NCBI GenBank assembly: GCA_947459535.1
Contig: CANHDY010000003.1
Coordinates: forward strand, 1 to 50,526
Length of the DNA: 50,526 nt
Origin: Rickettsiales bacterium
Lineage (GTDB): Bacteria; Pseudomonadota; Alphaproteobacteria; Rickettsiales; SXRF01
Reading direction: 5' to 3'
A program made the translations under genes and the position numbers. This document shows, piece by piece, positions 15,532-22,754 of the stretch (positions within the stretch are counted from its first letter, which is position 1; each line of letters opens with the position of its first letter). Under the pieces are notes generated by a model that did no database searches, was not told where the DNA came from, and was given only the letters and a program-made list of their open reading frames with translations.

Positions 15532-16449
15532 ATGAAGTGGTTAAGTGTCGCAATTATTGCTTTTTTTATCGGGCTGTTTGTGCTGTTTAACTCGCTGTTT
15601 GTGGTGCGCCAGACGGAGCAGGCGCTGGTGCTACAATTCGGCAAGCCGATTCGCGTGGAGCAGGATCCTGGCCTTGAGTTCAAGGTGCCTTTTTTTCAGA
15701 ATGTTGAGTTTTACGACCGCCGTCTGCTCGACTTTGATGCCGAGCCGAAAGAAGTCACCGCGGCTGACCAGAAACGCCTGGTAGTCGATGCGTTTGTACG
15801 TTACCGCATCACCGATCCGCTGCTGTTTAAACAAACGGTGGGCAGTGAGATCAATATGCGCAGCCGCCTGAACTCGATTCTGGAAGCGAGCCTACGTCAG
15901 GTGATTGGTCGGGTGCCGCTGTCTGATGTGATTTCTGAACAGCGTGACGATATTATGGAGCGCATCCGCGTGCTGGTAAACGCGCAGGCTTCGGGTGCAC
16001 AGCTCGATACGGAGGGTAACCTGATCAAGGGCCAGTCGCGCGGGTTTGGTGTGGATGTGGTGGATGTGCGCATCATGCGCGCGGATCTGCCGAGGGAAAA
16101 TTCAGAAACGATCTATAAACGGATGCAAACCGAGCGCGAGCGCGAGGCAAAAGAATTCCGTGCCAAAGGTGCGGAAGAAGCACAAAAGATTCGTTCGCAG
16201 GCCGATAAAGAACGCACCATTCTTTTAGCGGAAGCGAAAAAAACCGCTGAGATCACGCGCGGTCAGGGCGATTCGCAGGCGACCAAGATTTTTGCTGATT
16301 CATTTGGCAAGGACGAAGAGTTTTTTAAATTCTACCGTACCATGCAGGCCTACCGCAAAACCCTTGGCAAAGACGACACTACCATGGTGCTCTCGCCTGA
16401 TAGTGACTTCCTGAAATATATTGAGCGTGGCTCGCAGGGCGGAAGGTAG
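15532..16449 (+). CDS. hflC: HflC, membrane protease (FtsH) modulator
   Basis: 305 residues from the ATG at 15532, preceded by GGAGG about 9 bases upstream. The longer frame would translate the palindromic element. MKWLSVAIIAFFIGLFVLFN is the membrane anchor, then the SPFH domain starts VVRQTEQALVLQFGKPIR. The helical end (YKRMQTEREREAKEFRAKGAEE, split as RMQTERERE and AKEFRAKGAEE) and SFGKDEEFFKFYRTMQAY are typical. It works with HflK. Confidence 0.94.
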   Translation: MKWLSVAIIAFFIGLFVLFNSLFVVRQTEQALVLQFGKPIRVEQDPGLEFKVPFFQNVEFYDRRLLDFDAEPKEVTAADQKRLVVDAFVRYRITDPLLFKQTVGSEINMRSRLNSILEASLRQVIGRVPLSDVISEQRDDIMERIRVLVNAQASGAQLDTEGNLIKGQSRGFGVDVVDVRIMRADLPRENSETIYKRMQTEREREAKEFRAKGAEEAQKIRSQADKERTILLAEAKKTAEITRGQGDSQATKIFADSFGKDEEFFKFYRTMQAYRKTLGKDDTTMVLSPDSDFLKYIERGSQGGR

Positions 16450-16488
16450 CGATCATCCCGTTGATGACATATCGGTAACTTGAATTTT

Positions 16489-16519
16489 AAGTGATGTGGT
16501 ACTAGCTATCACATCACTT
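16489..16519. promoter_or_regulatory. Perfect 10-bp inverted repeat upstream of degP
   Basis: AAGTGATGTG (16489-16498) and CACATCACTT (16510-16519) are exact complements across 11 bases and end 15 bp before the degP ATG. No T-run follows, so an operator or an RNA hairpin in the leader is likelier than a terminator. Confidence 0.45.
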
Positions 16520-16534
16520 CAACGTGAGGTTCCT

Positions 16535-17938
16535 ATGCGCCGCCTAATTTCTGCTGTGGTTATTACCTTGGCACTTGCTCACCCCTCCTATGCTCAGGCG
16601 CCTGTGCCGCAAGCTGGTTTTGCTGACCTGGTGGAAAAGCTCTCGCCAGCGGTAGTGAATATTTCCACCACCCAGAAGGTGAAAAACCCGCCCATGATGT
16701 TTGGCATGCCATTTGAGGGGCTGCCAAATAGCCCGGAGATGGAGCCGTTTCGTGAATTTTTTGATCGCTTTGGCCAGGGTATGAAGCAAGCCCCCGAGCG
16801 CGAGGCAACCTCGCTGGGCAGCGGCTTTGTGATCGATCCTAAGGGCTATGTTATCACCAACAACCATGTGGTGGAGCAGGCTGAGGAAATCACCGTGATT
16901 TTTTCGGATAATACCAAATACAAGGCCACCATTGTCGGGCGCGACAAAAAAACCGATCTGGCGCTGCTTAAAATTGATGCCAAAAAAGACCTGCCATTTG
17001 CTGTGATGGGTGATTCGGATACCATGCGTGTCGGCGACTGGGTGATTGCCATCGGCAACCCGTTCGGCCTTGGCGGATCGGTCACGCAGGGGATTATTTC
17101 GGCCAGGCAACGATCCATCAATGCCGGGCCTTTCGACGACTTTCTGCAAACTGACGCGCCGATCAACCGCGGTAATTCCGGCGGCCCATTATTTAACACC
17201 AAGGGCGAGGTGATTGGCATCAATACCGCTATTTTTTCGCCCTCCGGCGGTTCGGTGGGGATTGGTTTTGCCATTCCTACGGCGCTCGCAAAGCCAGTGG
17301 TCGAGCAGCTCAAGGCCAGCGGCAAGGTGACGCGCGGCTGGCTCGGCGTGAAGATTCAGGAGGTTTCGGAAGAAATCGCTAACAGCGTCGGGCTGGATAA
17401 GCAGATGGGTGCGCTGGTACTGGATGTAAGCAAAGGCAGTCCGGCCGATAAGGTTGGTATTCAGGCGGGCGATGTCATCACCCATTTCGGCGGCAAGGAA
17501 ATCAAGGAAATGAAAAACCTGCCAAGGCTGGTCGCGGAAGCGCCGATTGGTAAACCGGCTGAGATCCGTTTCTGGCGCTCGGGCAAGGCCATGAGCGGTA
17601 TGATCACCGTTGGTGAGCTGAAGGACGAGGCGGAGAAGGCGGGCGCGGGTAGCAAAGGCTCGCCAGCTGCGCCGGCAGCAGGTGAAGTGGTGCTGGGCAT
17701 GCGGCTGGTGCAGGGCGACGGTGAGCTTCAGGTGGCTGAGGTGGAAGCTGGCTCCGAGGCCGCAAAGCGCGGCGTGAGGGAAGGGGATGTGATTCGCGAG
17801 GTGGGCGGCGAAAAAGTCACCAGCACCTCCGGCCTCAAGCAAGCCATGCAAAGCGCCAAGAAGGCGGGACGTAAATTTGCGCTGGTTCGTATCTCACGCG
17901 GCAGTGAAGAGGCATTTATCCCGCTGCCGGTGGAGTAG
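16535..17938 (+). CDS. degP: Do-like periplasmic serine protease/chaperone
   Basis: 467 residues from the ATG at 16535 (TGAGGT upstream), starting with a signal peptide that ends near SYAQA. The trypsin-like domain has an intact triad: His111 (TNNHVVEQ), Asp141 (KTDLALLKI) and Ser215 (RGNSGGPLF). Two PDZ domains follow (about residues 265-355 and 380-460: GWLGVKIQEVSEEI and VVLGMRLVQG). It degrades or refolds damaged envelope proteins. It follows hflK-hflC, as in many alphaproteobacteria; MucD/DegQ naming would be equally valid. Confidence 0.93.
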   Translation: MRRLISAVVITLALAHPSYAQAPVPQAGFADLVEKLSPAVVNISTTQKVKNPPMMFGMPFEGLPNSPEMEPFREFFDRFGQGMKQAPEREATSLGSGFVIDPKGYVITNNHVVEQAEEITVIFSDNTKYKATIVGRDKKTDLALLKIDAKKDLPFAVMGDSDTMRVGDWVIAIGNPFGLGGSVTQGIISARQRSINAGPFDDFLQTDAPINRGNSGGPLFNTKGEVIGINTAIFSPSGGSVGIGFAIPTALAKPVVEQLKASGKVTRGWLGVKIQEVSEEIANSVGLDKQMGALVLDVSKGSPADKVGIQAGDVITHFGGKEIKEMKNLPRLVAEAPIGKPAEIRFWRSGKAMSGMITVGELKDEAEKAGAGSKGSPAAPAAGEVVLGMRLVQGDGELQVAEVEAGSEAAKRGVREGDVIREVGGEKVTSTSGLKQAMQSAKKAGRKFALVRISRGSEEAFIPLPVE

Positions 17939-17963
17939 AGCTCTCCAAGAGGGTCAAATAAGC

Positions 17964-18494
17964 TTACGCTCTGGCGGCGCCTTGGGATAGTGCTTTAGCG
18001 CGCTCTGCATCAATCTTGGCGACAAAAGACTTCACATCATCGAGGCGTTGATTTGAGTCCTGAAGCTTCTGTTCGAGCGCAGTGTTGTGATTGGTCAATT
18101 CATCAAATTGCTCTTTGCCAGCTTTAGCTTTTTTGACACCACGCACAACACCCACAATAGTACCAACAGCTGCAAGTGCAGCTATACCTATTGCCGCGCC
18201 TAAACCGGTTTTTGCAGCTCGAACACCGATATTGCCGTGGGTTGCTTCTGAAATCGCGGTTGCTGCCATGTCAAGCGAGCTTAGTTTTGCAGCATTCTTG
18301 CCATTAATGACAACATGGCTACCAAAGTCTTCCATTGCCGCGGTTGCTTTTTTGGGAGCAGTAAGATTGCCTGCCAAGCCACCCACAACTGCACCGGTAG
18401 CAGCGCCTATCGCGCTGTCTAAGTTTGCATAACCAAGAGCGCTAGCTACTGTTCCTGGCCCTTTATATTCCGGTTTTTTGTCGTTGCTCGCCAT
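17964..18494 (-). CDS. Glycine-zipper membrane protein with coiled-coil tail, unknown function
   Basis: 176 residues, family not recognised. There are two small-residue-rich hydrophobic segments: DSAIGAATGAVVGGLAGNL at about residues 26-44 and TGLGAAIGIAALAAVGTIVG at about 97-116. The first has the regular Gly/Ala spacing of a glycine zipper. A basic linker (RGVKKAKAGKEQ) and a heptad-like helix (NTALEQKLQDSNQRLDDVKSFV) follow. AGGGGA lies before the ATG. It sits between degP and serB, and a run of nine G (18542-18550) lies about 50 bp upstream of its start. Confidence 0.6.
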   Translation of the reverse strand: MASNDKKPEYKGPGTVASALGYANLDSAIGAATGAVVGGLAGNLTAPKKATAAMEDFGSHVVINGKNAAKLSSLDMAATAISEATHGNIGVRAAKTGLGAAIGIAALAAVGTIVGVVRGVKKAKAGKEQFDELTNHNTALEQKLQDSNQRLDDVKSFVAKIDAERAKALSQGAARA

Positions 18495-18582
18495 GTTTAT
18501 TCCCCTGTAAATTTGATTATTATCCGATCTTAACAGATTGAGGGGGGGGGTAAATTGCTAAAATATGAAGATTTAATGACGG

Positions 18583-19494
18583 TCAGATGACATACATTAA
18601 AGCGCTTAAATCACAATGATTTAGCTGGTTTTTCGCCTGCGCGCGCACGTTTGGTTTGGCGTGGTAGGCAATGCCGAGGCCTGCGGCGAGCAGCATGGGC
18701 AGGTCGTTCGCCCCGTCGCCGATGGCGATAGCTTCAGCCGGAGAGATGCTAAGTTTGGTGCATCCCTCATTCAGCGCGGCGAGTTTGGCATTTTTATCGA
18801 GAATGGGGGGGATGACGCGGCCACTCAATACTCCCCCCCAGCTTGCGGGGGAGGTTGGGTGGGGGTGAGTTTTGCGTAACTTGTCACCCCCCTCTTGATC
18901 TCCCCCCGCAAGCGGGAGGAGAATTTCTAATTGATTACTCCGCTCCTCATCAAACCCGAGCCGCGCTTTGATGCGCTGGGTATAAAAGCTGAAGCCGCCA
19001 GAGACGAGCATGGTGTAAATACCAGCATCTTTTAGCGCTTTCATCAGCGCCTCGGCGCCGGGCATGAGCCGCACGCGCTCATCGTAAACTTCTTCCAGGG
19101 CTGATTCGGGCAGGCCAGCAAGGAGGCCTACACGCTCTTTCAGCGCCTGCTCAAAATCCAGCTCGCCATTCATCGCGCGCGCCGTGATGGCTTCGATTTT
19201 ATCCCTGAGGCCGACATAATCCGCCAGCTCATCAAGGCATTCATTCTCGATGATGGTCGATTCCATGTCCGCAACGAACAGCTTATAGCGCGGGCGGGGA
19301 TGGGGCTGGATAATGATGTCAGATGACAGATGACGGATGACGGATGACGAATAGTTCTCGACGATCAAACGACAAGCGATGCCTGCTTCCAGCCAGCAAA
19401 CCTCTTGCGCCTTAAGCTCGCGCGCGGCGCTATCCACCTCTTGCGCTGTCAGTGGGTTTTGTTTGGGGTTGGCAAGCAGGGTGATGGAAAACAT
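18583..19494 (-). CDS. serB: Phosphoserine phosphatase with two repeat-derived insertions
   Basis: 303 residues. It removes phosphate from phosphoserine in the last step of serine synthesis. HAD motifs are ADMESTIIENECLDELA (nucleophile Asp present, but the usual second Asp of DxDST is Glu), LVSGGFSFY (motif II) and AIGDGANDLPML (motif IV). Two stretches do not belong to the family: SSSVIRHLSSDI before motif I, encoded by a 7-bp tandem repeat, and roughly 30 residues between LEI and LSGRVIPPILDK, encoded by a GC palindrome. Both keep frame. It is probably functional because the catalytic blocks are otherwise complete. Confidence 0.88.
   Translation of the reverse strand: MFSITLLANPKQNPLTAQEVDSAARELKAQEVCWLEAGIACRLIVENYSSSVIRHLSSDIIIQPHPRPRYKLFVADMESTIIENECLDELADYVGLRDKIEAITARAMNGELDFEQALKERVGLLAGLPESALEEVYDERVRLMPGAEALMKALKDAGIYTMLVSGGFSFYTQRIKARLGFDEERSNQLEILLPLAGGDQEGGDKLRKTHPHPTSPASWGGVLSGRVIPPILDKNAKLAALNEGCTKLSISPAEAIAIGDGANDLPMLLAAGLGIAYHAKPNVRAQAKNQLNHCDLSALMYVI
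18829..18921. repeat. GC palindromic element inserted in the serB reading frame
   Basis: CTCCCCCC...CAGCTTG...CGGGGGAG at the left and CTCCCCCCGC-AAG-CGGGAGGAG at the right are each hairpins. Between them GGTTGGGTGGGGGTGA faces TCACCCCCC. On the serB strand it encodes a Pro/Gly/His-rich stretch (THPHPTSPASWGG). It has the same design as the element at 15409-15508. Confidence 0.75.
19319..19352. repeat. 7-bp tandem repeat inside serB
   Basis: About four and a half copies of ATGACGG/ATGACAG run consecutively and encode SSSVIRHLSS on the minus strand, between the N-terminal part and catalytic motif I of SerB. A related string (ATGACGGTCAGATGAC) lies just after the serB stop at about 18577. Confidence 0.65.
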
Positions 19495-19504
19495 AATTTT
19501 ATCA

Positions 19505-19567
19505 TTCCCGCATTAGCGAGAATCCTGTAAATGGTTTAGCTCAGGATGCCTGCTTTCGCAGGCATGA
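19505..19567. repeat. Palindromic element between serB and miaA starts
   Basis: ATGCCTGC-TTTC-GCAGGCAT (19546-19565) is a perfect 8-bp hairpin. It is preceded by CCCGCATTAGCGAGAATCCTG, whose AATCCTGT matches the GATCCTGT core of the elements at 10296 and 23836. A spurious upstream miaA start (MPAFAGMT) lies in it. Confidence 0.65.
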
Positions 19568-19578
19568 CAAGGAAAAAA

Positions 19579-20430
19579 ATGAAAAAAATTCATATCATCG
19601 CCGGGCCAACCGCCAGCGGTAAGTCAGCACGAGCACTGGCGCTGGCGGAAAGCACGGGCGGCGTGATCATCAACGCGGATTCGCAGCAGCTTTTTAAAGA
19701 CCTGCCGATTCTGACCGCGCGCCCAACCAAGCAGGACGAAGCGCGCGCACCACACAAGCTTTACGGTCTCTTGAACGCCAATGAATCACCCTCGGCCGGG
19801 AAATGGCTGAAATGGGCGAAGATGGAAATTGACTGGGCGCTGGGTGAGGGGCGCCCTGCGATTGTGGTGGGAGGCACTGGACTATATCTGAGGGCGCTCA
19901 CCCAGGGGCTGGCCGAAATTCCTGAGATTGATGCCGCTGTGACCAACCAAGCGGCCAATGATTATGAGGCGATGGGAAAAAGCGCTTTTGAGGAGCGGCT
20001 GAAAGTAGTCGACCCAGAGTTTTTCAAGCGACTTAAGGTTTATGATAAGCAGCGGCTGATTCGCGCCTATGCGGTCTGGCTTGGCTCTGGCAAATCACTA
20101 ACCTACTGGCAGCAGCAGGAGCAAAAACCGTTTTATTCTGCGGATTATTACGAAATCGAAAAGATAGAGGTGGAGCGCGAAGAACTTTATCGCCGCTGTA
20201 ACCAACGTTTTGATAAAATGATAGAAATGGGCGCAGTAGAGGAAGTGCGTGAATTTATCGAAAGCCGCCAGCTGGCTGCTGCTGGTTTGGAGAAGATTAT
20301 CGGCTTCAGGGAGCTTTCTGCCTATCTGCGCGGCGAGCTGGCTCTTGAACAAGCAATTGATAAAGCAAAACAAATGACCAGAAACTACGCGAAGCGCCAG
20401 ATGACCTGGTTTCGGCATCAATTGTCATGA
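19579..20430 (+). CDS. miaA: tRNA dimethylallyltransferase
   Basis: 283 residues from the ATG at 19579 (AAGGAA upstream), giving the family start KKIHIIAGPTASGKSA with the P-loop. It adds a dimethylallyl group to A37 of tRNAs that read codons beginning with U. INADSQQLFKDLPILTARPTK, the VVGGTGLYLRAL segment and IIGFRELSAYLRG are diagnostic, and the C-terminus MTRNYAKRQMTWFRHQ is complete. An upstream in-frame ATG falls in a repeat element and is rejected. The next gene, 82 bp on, carries a LOG nucleotide-hydrolase domain, which may use related prenylated nucleotides. Confidence 0.95.
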   Translation: MKKIHIIAGPTASGKSARALALAESTGGVIINADSQQLFKDLPILTARPTKQDEARAPHKLYGLLNANESPSAGKWLKWAKMEIDWALGEGRPAIVVGGTGLYLRALTQGLAEIPEIDAAVTNQAANDYEAMGKSAFEERLKVVDPEFFKRLKVYDKQRLIRAYAVWLGSGKSLTYWQQQEQKPFYSADYYEIEKIEVEREELYRRCNQRFDKMIEMGAVEEVREFIESRQLAAAGLEKIIGFRELSAYLRGELALEQAIDKAKQMTRNYAKRQMTWFRHQLS

Positions 20431-20435
20431 ATTCG

Positions 20436-20512
20436 TCACTTACTTGTTGTGCAGTATTAATTTATGCTGCTACATCAAATGTAAATTTTAATAAACTAAA
20501 ATGTGTAAGTGA
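20436..20512. promoter_or_regulatory. Inverted repeat spanning the leader of the HAM1-LOG gene
   Basis: TCACTTAC (20436-20443) and GTAAGTGA (20505-20512) are exact complements; the second ends at the base before the ATG and contains the only ribosome-site-like sequence (AAGTGA). A second inner pair, GCAG/CTGC, lies around 20451-20470. If formed in RNA, the fold would hide the start. Confidence 0.35.
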
Positions 20513-22720
20513 ATGACAAAACAAGACAAGAAAGACCCCATGCTTCCATGGCATGTGGTGTTTGTGGCTAGTACAACACCGGAAAAACTCAGGGATTTTC
20601 AGGTTGCTGCTAAGGCTAAAGGGTGGCCAATTCTTTTTGCGGATATCCGTGAGATTATAGGCGTTTATCACAACGTGGACGAAAACGGCAAAGATTTTAA
20701 GGTCAATGCTGGCTTGAAGCGTAGCGTGATTGAACGCTTTGTTGATGTGCTGCGTAAGGATGACAACAATCTCAAGCAGTGGTGCCAGAATAACGGGTTG
20801 GAGTTTGATCGTGCCCGGGTGCATTTCATGACCGAGGATTCGGGTTTTAGTGCACCAAAGGAGATATGGGACAAAATTGATAAGGACGGAATCCCTGACT
20901 ACGTTCAGAAAAGAATTGATGAATCGAGTTCCCGCAGGCTTGGCGGGCCAGGTGTGGAGACTGGCCCTGTGGTAAGTGCGCTTCTGGGCGCGGGTAATCT
21001 GATGGGGCGTATTTTGCAGGCGGCTGGACCAGACATTCAGCGCGTTCATATCGAGGCGAAACAATATAGCACCGTCGCGGTGCTTTCGCTGAACCACCCG
21101 AACCACACCTTCAAACCACTAACGGTAGAGGTTGCCAGCTATATTCGTCCTAATTCTGACGATGGCCCGCGTGTCAGTAATTATAATTATGTTCGCTCTA
21201 AGGAAAAGCCATATAGTTCGGCTGCTGCATTGGGTGAGCAATATATTTCCAATTACAGCCCGCGCGCAAAGATTGTTGATTATCTGGCCGAGGATGTCTG
21301 CAAGCTCAGCCCTGCTCAGAAAATAAAAACACCCCTTAAACGCCAACCCGCCAAGCAGTTCAAAGCGGCATTGCTTGGAGCAGATCGCGATGAAAAGGAC
21401 TCGCTGCGCCAGTTTCTGATGGAAGCAGGTAAACGAGATCAGATGGCGCCGACAGAAATCGTATCATTTGATGCTTCCCATCAGCCTATTGAGGTCGGAT
21501 CTACCTCAATGCGGGCGAATGCCGCGTTATCATACGTGGAAAATCTACTGAGTGAGACTAACGCAGTATTATTGCCACCGTCTGATATTGAAAACTCGGC
21601 CGATCCATCATTCGATCGTGCAAAGCAGCTTTATGACCTGATGTCGCTCATTGTGGCCAAGCAGCTGAACCCGCGCGATAGCAACAAGCCTATCATTATC
21701 ATGAACCACAAGGGTGCCTGGGATGATGCAGTGAGGCTCCATTATGACCTCGCGAACATGTCGCTGACGAAGGAGCACTCTATTTTACTACCCGTGGATG
21801 TTAATGGTAATGGTGCTGCTGTTAAGGCTCATTCCAATAGCTATTTTCATGTGCTTAGCGGCGATGACCAGCGCAAAATCGAAAAAGCTGCAAGCTATCT
21901 GCTGTCGCAGGCAAGGCAGGGCTTTGTATCGGTAGAAAGTTCAGAGCAGCCAACCATGCAAAAGGGCACTTCGCCCGATAAAGATCAGCGATTCAAGGTG
22001 GCGGTATTTTGTTCCGCCAGCTGCGAAAATGCCACACTTAATGCATCACTGAAGGACTTATCATACCGCCTTTCAAAAGATGGTTATGGCATCATTTATG
22101 GCGGGGGTGACCGCTACACAATGGGCGCGGTACTGGATGGTGTTAGGCGGCATCGCGATGAGCTGATAAAGCACGGTATGACGGCAGATGCGGCTAAAGA
22201 AGCAACCTATATCGCTGGCATAAGCACCGATTTAATCGCCGCGGCTGAAACAGAAAAAGGTGAGCTTTCGCCAGACCTTAACTATCGCGAGCTGACCCGC
22301 GATATTTATGACCGTATGGCCAAAATGCTGGTACCTTCTGATGCCATTGTCATCGCACCGGGTGGTGCTGGAACCGTGCAGGAATGGATGGCGGCGCTTA
22401 TGCTGCGAAAACTCGAGCCAGAGAGTTTTGCCGGTAAGCCTATTGTGGTCTATAATCCCCAGCTTCTTAAAGAAAAACCGGGTCTTGCAGAACATGAGAA
22501 AAAAGTCTGGGACGGCCTGCTTAAGCACATGCTTGGCGAAAAGGACTATCGCCTTTTAACCTCGGCAGAGCCAACGATGCAGGCGGCGCGTCTCAGACGT
22601 AGTCGTGAGCTGGGCGTCTATGTGGAGACGCAGGTCGAAGATGTTCAGCAGCGTCTTGATCAGCTTGCTCGTGAAAAAAATACTGCACACAGGCAGAGTG
22701 CTGGCGTTGCTATCGGATAA
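20513..22720 (+). CDS. Fusion of HAM1/ITPase-like, degenerate LOG-like and LOG nucleotide-hydrolase domains
   Basis: 735 residues. Residues about 10-275 resemble HAM1/RdgB pyrophosphatases, which remove non-canonical purine NTPs: VVFVASTTPEKLRDFQ, DENGKDFKVNAGLKR and MTEDSGF align with the family's substrate and metal blocks. Residues about 295-475 look like a LOG-type Rossmann domain that has lost its signature (NAVLLPPSDI, then KPIIIMNHKGAWDDA). Residues about 493-715 are an intact LOG/lysine-decarboxylase-like domain: VAVFCSAS, GIIYGGGDRYTMGAV and the signature PGGAGTVQEW at about 616. LOG enzymes release the base from nucleoside monophosphates such as cytokinin nucleotides. It follows miaA and precedes ilvB. 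Confidence 0.7.
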   Translation: MTKQDKKDPMLPWHVVFVASTTPEKLRDFQVAAKAKGWPILFADIREIIGVYHNVDENGKDFKVNAGLKRSVIERFVDVLRKDDNNLKQWCQNNGLEFDRARVHFMTEDSGFSAPKEIWDKIDKDGIPDYVQKRIDESSSRRLGGPGVETGPVVSALLGAGNLMGRILQAAGPDIQRVHIEAKQYSTVAVLSLNHPNHTFKPLTVEVASYIRPNSDDGPRVSNYNYVRSKEKPYSSAAALGEQYISNYSPRAKIVDYLAEDVCKLSPAQKIKTPLKRQPAKQFKAALLGADRDEKDSLRQFLMEAGKRDQMAPTEIVSFDASHQPIEVGSTSMRANAALSYVENLLSETNAVLLPPSDIENSADPSFDRAKQLYDLMSLIVAKQLNPRDSNKPIIIMNHKGAWDDAVRLHYDLANMSLTKEHSILLPVDVNGNGAAVKAHSNSYFHVLSGDDQRKIEKAASYLLSQARQGFVSVESSEQPTMQKGTSPDKDQRFKVAVFCSASCENATLNASLKDLSYRLSKDGYGIIYGGGDRYTMGAVLDGVRRHRDELIKHGMTADAAKEATYIAGISTDLIAAAETEKGELSPDLNYRELTRDIYDRMAKMLVPSDAIVIAPGGAGTVQEWMAALMLRKLEPESFAGKPIVVYNPQLLKEKPGLAEHEKKVWDGLLKHMLGEKDYRLLTSAEPTMQAARLRRSRELGVYVETQVEDVQQRLDQLAREKNTAHRQSAGVAIG

Positions 22721-22754
22721 TCATTGACGCAAGCTGGCTGCAGCACTAGGCTAC

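Noticed and set aside
19546..19578. Upstream miaA start (MPAFAGMTRKK)
   Set aside because: It lies in a repeat hairpin, and the family N-terminus begins at the ATG at 19579.
20462..21106. 214-residue minus-strand frame opposite the HAM1-like domain
   Set aside because: No family resemblance and no ribosome site; it is a shadow of the plus-strand frame, whose HAM1 motifs are clear.
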